Source: Parcubacteria group bacterium (GTDB lineage Bacteria; Patescibacteriota; Minisyncoccia; Minisyncoccales; CG1-02-41-26). Taken from it: 7,750 bases of DNA. The position numbers were made by a program, and so were the translations under genes. The stretch spans positions 1 through 7,750 of the forward strand of contig JABMPZ010000041.1 in the NCBI GenBank assembly GCA_013203565.1. Reading direction: 5' to 3'. Shown piece after piece: positions 5,633-7,750 of the stretch. The notes under the pieces are model-generated. The model was not told the DNA's origin. It worked only from the letters and a program-made list of their open reading frames with translations, and did no database searches. Every line of letters starts with the position of its first letter. Position 1 is the stretch's first letter.

Positions 5633-5986
5633 TTACTCGTCAAGATACGGTGCTACTTTGGAGAGAGCTTTTTTAATCACAGCCAGGTATTTCTTTTCAA
5701 GAACCCATCTCGTATTCCCTCTACCTATTTTCAGAACAGGGGACACTAATGGTTCTTTTTTATACTTTGAGAATATCGCCATAGTCGCTCCAAACTTCTT
5801 TCCTGTATCACCATTTTTCAATCCCAATTTTTTCTGAATTTCATAAGTATCTAAAAATGGCTTGCGTGCTTCAACAAAAACACGCAAAACCTTCAAAGCA
5901 TTAACAGGCAATTTCTCAATATCCCCCTGACTCCACCCAGAACCCTGACCAGAATCCAAACGAGTTTTAACTTTTTTTGTCTCCAT
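5633..5986 (-). CDS. Uncharacterised 117-aa protein, possible winged-helix DNA-binding protein
   Basis: After a polar Gly/Ser-rich N-terminus (about 1-25) the protein has a helix-rich centre, VNALKVLRVFVEARK (28-42), then a helix-turn-helix-like TYEIQKKLGLKNG (47-59). A conserved-looking GKKFGATMAIFSKYKKEP (62-79) follows, then a possible beta wing, VSPVLKIGRGNTRWVL (81-96), and a C-terminal helix. The order helix, helix-turn-helix, basic helix, wing fits a winged-helix regulator, but I do not recognise a named family. It is monocistronic with its own terminator 2 bp after the stop. No Shine-Dalgarno precedes the ATG. A promoter-like TTGGCA-17-TAAAAA lies just upstream and would leave a short leader of about 15 nt. 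It could regulate the neighbouring element genes; this is inference. Confidence 0.7.
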   Translation of the reverse strand: METKKVKTRLDSGQGSGWSQGDIEKLPVNALKVLRVFVEARKPFLDTYEIQKKLGLKNGDTGKKFGATMAIFSKYKKEPLVSPVLKIGRGNTRWVLEKKYLAVIKKALSKVAPYLDE

Positions 5987-6008
5987 ATTTTTATTTATTT
6001 ACCCGACC

Positions 6009-6037
6009 TTTTTATTTTAGGAGAGGAGAAGTGCCAA
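6009..6037 (-). promoter_or_regulatory. Possible promoter for the gene starting at 5986
   Basis: On the minus strand TTGGCA (6037-6032, 5/6 matches) and TAAAAA (6014-6009, 4/6) are 17 bases apart. A transcript start near 6002 would give a short leader. The match is moderate in AT-rich DNA. Confidence 0.35.
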
Positions 6038-6153
6038 CATTAGAACAACATGAACACAGACACCAATACCAACATCAACGCCCTCTACTACATCTATTGT
6101 ATCAACCCCTTACAACCCTGTCAACACCCACTACTGTGGATAACTTTCTGTAG
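6031..6153 (+). CDS. Possible 40-codon His/Gln-rich small ORF
   Basis: GTG at 6031 follows a strong purine-rich site (AGGAGAGGAG, 6019-6028) at close spacing and opens a 40-codon frame ending TAG at 6151-6153. The product would begin (with GTG read as Met) MPTLEQHEHRHQYQHQ and end TPTTVDNFL. A run of six T follows the stop. It could be a leader peptide or chance, since the C-rich tract it covers naturally avoids stops. No promoter or homologue supports it. Confidence 0.2.
   Translation: MPTLEQHEHRHQYQHQRPLLHLLYQPLTTLSTPTTVDNFL
6034..6134 (+). other. C-rich, G-poor tract; possible Rho-utilisation region
   Basis: About 100 bases hold roughly six C for every G, rich in CA, CC and YC steps, unlike any other part of the window. 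In a rightward transcript this composition is what Rho loads onto. Alternatively it reflects single-stranded replication or a low-complexity coding bias of the small ORF. The whole gap 5987-6239 contains no well-supported gene. Confidence 0.35.
6135..6143 (-). other. Single perfect DnaA-box 9-mer
   Basis: TGTGGATAA on the plus strand is TTATCCACA on the minus strand, the high-affinity DnaA box of many bacteria. No second box, AT-rich 13-mer array or dnaA/repA gene is nearby, so an origin is not supported. Confidence 0.4.
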
Positions 6154-6173
6154 CTTTTTTATCCTGTTCTACC

Positions 6174-6200
6174 TTGTTTTTTAAGTAAAAAAGTGATAAT
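6174..6200 (+). promoter_or_regulatory. Possible weak promoter for the SIR2 gene
   Basis: TTGTTT (6174-6179) and GATAAT (6195-6200, 5/6 matches) are 15 bases apart. Transcription would start near 6207, leaving a 33-nt leader that contains the palindrome at 6217-6228. Confidence 0.3.
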
Positions 6201-6216
6201 TTTAGAGTAGCTAAAA

Positions 6217-6228
6217 ACTATTAATAGT
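6217..6228. promoter_or_regulatory. 12-bp perfect palindrome before the SIR2 start codon
   Basis: ACTATTAATAGT is a perfect palindrome 11 bp before ATG 6240, where a ribosome site would normally be; no Shine-Dalgarno is present. It could be an operator for a dimeric repressor. Palindromes this long do occur by chance in AT-rich DNA. Confidence 0.35.
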
Positions 6229-6239
6229 CATCACAAGAT

Positions 6240-7262
6240 ATGCCAATATACAAGAAAACAATTCTTTTGACGGGGGCTGGATTCAGTAAAAATTTTGGTG
6301 GTTTTTTGGGTAGAGAAATGTGGTCAAAAATCTTCAATAATCCCAAGCTTACAGGTGTCCCGTCTATAAAAAAAGAATTAAGAACGAATTTTGATTTTGA
6401 ATCAGTATACGCAAACGTACTGAGAGGTAGTGGTTTTTCTGTTGGAGATAGAGATGTTTTTCAGGAAGTGATAATAGACGCTTATGATGATATGGACAAA
6501 ATGCTAGGGCAGTACAGATCTAGTAGTAACGATCCGTACCAGATTGATTTTGCTGGTGTCTCTAGATTCTTAGCACTTTTTGTTGTTTCTTCAGGTGGCG
6601 GAAGAGAGGTGGGGTTACATTTTACTTTGAATCAGGATTTATTTTTAGAAAATAGGGTAGGGCGTCGTGCTCTTGGTCTGGGGTCGTTACAGTACAAAAA
6701 CTACACTGATGCAATTAACGCAGGAAGGATCGATTCAAGTCTCGAAGTACGCTTACCAACTAGAAAATTTATAGATGAGTTTGAAGAAAAGTATGCATCC
6801 GATCTATTATATATCAAACTCCATGGCTCTTCTGGTTGGCTTTCTTCCACGGGGTCAAGGCAGATGGTATTAGGTAATAATAAGCTAGCTGATATAATGC
6901 AAGAGCCGTTACTTGAGTGGTATTTTGAAATTTTTGAAGAGGCTCTATATAGGGATGGGGTTAAATTGTTTATATGCGGATATGGATTTCGTGACTCTCA
7001 TATTAATGAACGAATCGTAAAAGCAGTACGAGAACATGGTCTAAAAATTTATATAATATCACCTACAGTCCCTGAGGAATTGCAAGATTTTCTTATTGGT
7101 AAACCATCGACCTCTGGGCAAATATGGAGTGAAAATGAAGATGGAAAATCTATTTGGTCTGCTGTAGATGGATATTTTCCGTATGAAATGAAAGAAATTT
7201 TCCCCTTTGGTCAAAGAGATAATGATAAAAAGGATGCTTTATTTAATGCTGTTACATGTTGA
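6240..7262 (+). CDS. SIR2-family protein, probable anti-phage NADase
   Basis: This 340-aa protein has the sirtuin-type Rossmann motifs in order: LLTGAGFSKNFGG with GAGFS at 12-16 (NAD phosphate loop), FTLNQDLFLEN with N131 and D133 (the TxNxD motif), YIKLHGSSGW with catalytic H195, and LFICGYGFRDSHIN (243-256), the C-terminal nucleotide-contacting loop of SIR2_2-type proteins. The zinc-binding cysteines of true deacetylase sirtuins are absent, as is usual for bacterial SIR2 NADases. In systems such as Thoeris ThsA, DSR, SIR2-HerA and SIR2-pAgo such domains deplete NAD+ on infection. The length matches stand-alone SIR2-family proteins I recall ending in GYFPYEMKEIFPF-like sequence, so it is probably complete. 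No sensor domain, HerA, TIR-synthase or Argonaute partner is visible. There is no Shine-Dalgarno; a palindrome sits in the leader. Defence is inference; a toxin or other NAD-linked role is possible. Confidence 0.88.
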   Translation: MPIYKKTILLTGAGFSKNFGGFLGREMWSKIFNNPKLTGVPSIKKELRTNFDFESVYANVLRGSGFSVGDRDVFQEVIIDAYDDMDKMLGQYRSSSNDPYQIDFAGVSRFLALFVVSSGGGREVGLHFTLNQDLFLENRVGRRALGLGSLQYKNYTDAINAGRIDSSLEVRLPTRKFIDEFEEKYASDLLYIKLHGSSGWLSSTGSRQMVLGNNKLADIMQEPLLEWYFEIFEEALYRDGVKLFICGYGFRDSHINERIVKAVREHGLKIYIISPTVPEELQDFLIGKPSTSGQIWSENEDGKSIWSAVDGYFPYEMKEIFPFGQRDNDKKDALFNAVTC

Positions 7263-7313
7263 TGTATTTTTGAAACCACCAAACAGGTTCTAAAAAAGTC
7301 TGTCTCTCGGAGA

Positions 7314-7358
7314 GTCTAAACGAAAAGCCCTTATGAAATAAGGGCTTTTCGTTTAGAC
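7314..7358. terminator. Bidirectional terminator: 21-bp perfect hairpin with outer second stem
   Basis: The arm 7314-7334 and the arm 7338-7358 are perfect reverse complements over 21 bp around the loop GAA. The core AAAAGCCC/GGGCTTTT is typical of two-way terminators between convergent genes, here the SIR2 gene and the leftward gene ending at 7382. An outer 8-bp stem, TCTGTCTC (7299-7306) with GAGACAGA (7368-7375), encloses it, and a small CTCT-CGG-AGAG hairpin sits at 7303-7313. Together they make an unusually long cruciform-capable structure. Confidence 0.85.
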
Positions 7359-7381
7359 AGGAGGTAGGAGACAGAGCCTCT

Positions 7382-7750
7382 TTATTCCACTGTTTTCCAG
7401 ATGTTCTTAAATACTTCTCTTGTGTTGTGAGCGAAAGTAGCATCATAAATTTCTACTAGGTAATGGGGGCGCTGGTTGGTGACAATCATAATAACATAAT
7501 CACCACACACCCAAGTAGAAGCTGTGAATTGTTTTGCATCTTTCCAAACTTTAATTTTTCTTCTAGTAGAGTATTCTTTTTTCTCCATTCTTTTTTCAAT
7601 AGGGGACCTGTTGGTTAAAAGTTTTAATGATAGTCCTTTGGGGGCTATATTTTTCCAATACCAATCTATTGCTTTTTCATAATGTTCTACATATGAGACA
7701 TCATGAAAACCCCACCAAGTACCGTCTCTTTTCATAATACTGTCTGACCA
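7382..7750 (-). CDS. C-terminal part of a probable TrmB-like regulator (5' end outside window)
   Basis: The frame is open to the window edge. An ATG at 7735 exists, but the codons before it (WSDSI) read like coding sequence, so the gene is treated as truncated, with 122 residues visible. The sequence has the pattern of the C-terminal effector region I associate with TrmB-like proteins of CPR bacteria: a WWGFHDVSYVEHYEKAIDWY start, LLTNRSPIEKRMEKKEYSTR, then strands KVWKDAKQFTASTWVCGDYV and MIVTNQRPHYLVEIYDA, ending in a helix, AHNTREVFKNIWK. These domains are thought to bind ligands and steer an N-terminal winged helix, which would lie beyond the window. The identification is from memory of the pattern and is moderate. 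The gene converges on the SIR2 gene across the shared hairpin terminator. Confidence 0.6.
   Translation of the reverse strand, partial: WSDSIMKRDGTWWGFHDVSYVEHYEKAIDWYWKNIAPKGLSLKLLTNRSPIEKRMEKKEYSTRRKIKVWKDAKQFTASTWVCGDYVIMIVTNQRPHYLVEIYDATFAHNTREVFKNIWKTVE

Larger units (their letters stand above)
2563..5986. mobile_element. Putative tRNA-Asn-integrated element (left end firm, right end unresolved)
   Basis: The element starts at the tRNA 3' end with a large serine recombinase, followed by small orphan genes with expression signals unlike those of the host core genes. The right limit given is only the last small orphan gene. The SIR2 gene and later sequence may also belong to it. No copy of the tRNA T-arm/acceptor sequence was seen elsewhere in the window. 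No replication or conjugation genes are visible, so if it is mobile it is minimal, or it continues beyond the window. Confidence 0.4.

Noticed and set aside
6120..6240. Replication origin suggested by the DnaA box
   Set aside because: There is only one box, no array of iterons or further boxes, and no initiator gene nearby.
7252..7446. 64-aa minus-strand ORF over the SIR2 stop and the hairpin
   Set aside because: It reads through the 21-bp terminator hairpin and overlaps the better-supported gene ending at 7382.
2588..7750. Search for a repeat of the tRNA T-arm/acceptor sequence as attR
   Set aside because: No copy was found by eye. The right end of the element therefore remains open, and serine integrases may leave only a tiny identity.
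1..7750. CRISPR arrays, rRNA genes and diversity-generating retroelement
   Set aside because: No spaced repeat array, no rRNA motif and no reverse transcriptase reading frame are present. The heptamer arrays are tandem without spacers.

Overview
The window looks like chromosomal DNA from a small-genome, AT-rich bacterium. A Patescibacteria (Candidate Phyla Radiation) member is the best guess. The reasons are the compact dnaG-rpoD pair with almost no leader sequence, a four-helix-bundle (S23/bAvd-like) gene flanked by TAGTTTATAG-type heptad repeats, and a TrmB-like partial gene at the right edge. Stops used are TAA, TGA and TAG, so nothing points to a recoded UGA. The lineage call is inference from gene content, not from a marker search.

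Left part (1-2587), host core: the 3' part of dnaG (primase) is followed five bases later by rpoD (primary sigma factor, with an unusually Lys/Pro/Arg-rich N-terminal tail). A compact 0.44-kb unit comes next: one four-helix-bundle gene bracketed by inverted arrays of four heptamers each, which looks inserted between the rpoD stop codon and tRNA-Asn(GTT).

Middle part (2576-5986), apparent integrated element: a large serine recombinase reads leftwards and its last codons and stop lie inside the 3' end of the tRNA-Asn gene, so the tRNA is the likely attachment site. Overlapping the recombinase start is a perfect-consensus sigma-70 promoter (TTGACA-16-TATAAT) reading rightwards. It drives two unrecognised small genes, each with a strong Shine-Dalgarno, closed by a hairpin terminator. 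Three more small leftward genes follow: an 8-base-overlapping pair of charged helical proteins, and a possible winged-helix protein with its own terminator. No second attachment site was found, so the right end of the element is unresolved.

Right part (5987-7750): a 253-bp gap holds a strongly C-rich, G-poor tract, a possible 40-codon His/Gln-rich ORF behind a strong Shine-Dalgarno, one perfect DnaA-box 9-mer and a 12-bp palindrome. Next is a complete 340-aa SIR2-family protein with the NAD-binding and catalytic motifs intact, a good candidate for a stand-alone anti-phage NADase. A 21-bp perfect hairpin (with an outer second stem) separates it from a convergent, edge-truncated gene resembling the C-terminal part of CPR TrmB-like regulators.

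The most interesting points are the orphan two-gene operon with host-unlike expression signals, the SIR2 protein possibly carried by the same element, the recombinase C-terminus encoded by the tRNA target, and the heptad-bracketed four-helix-bundle unit.
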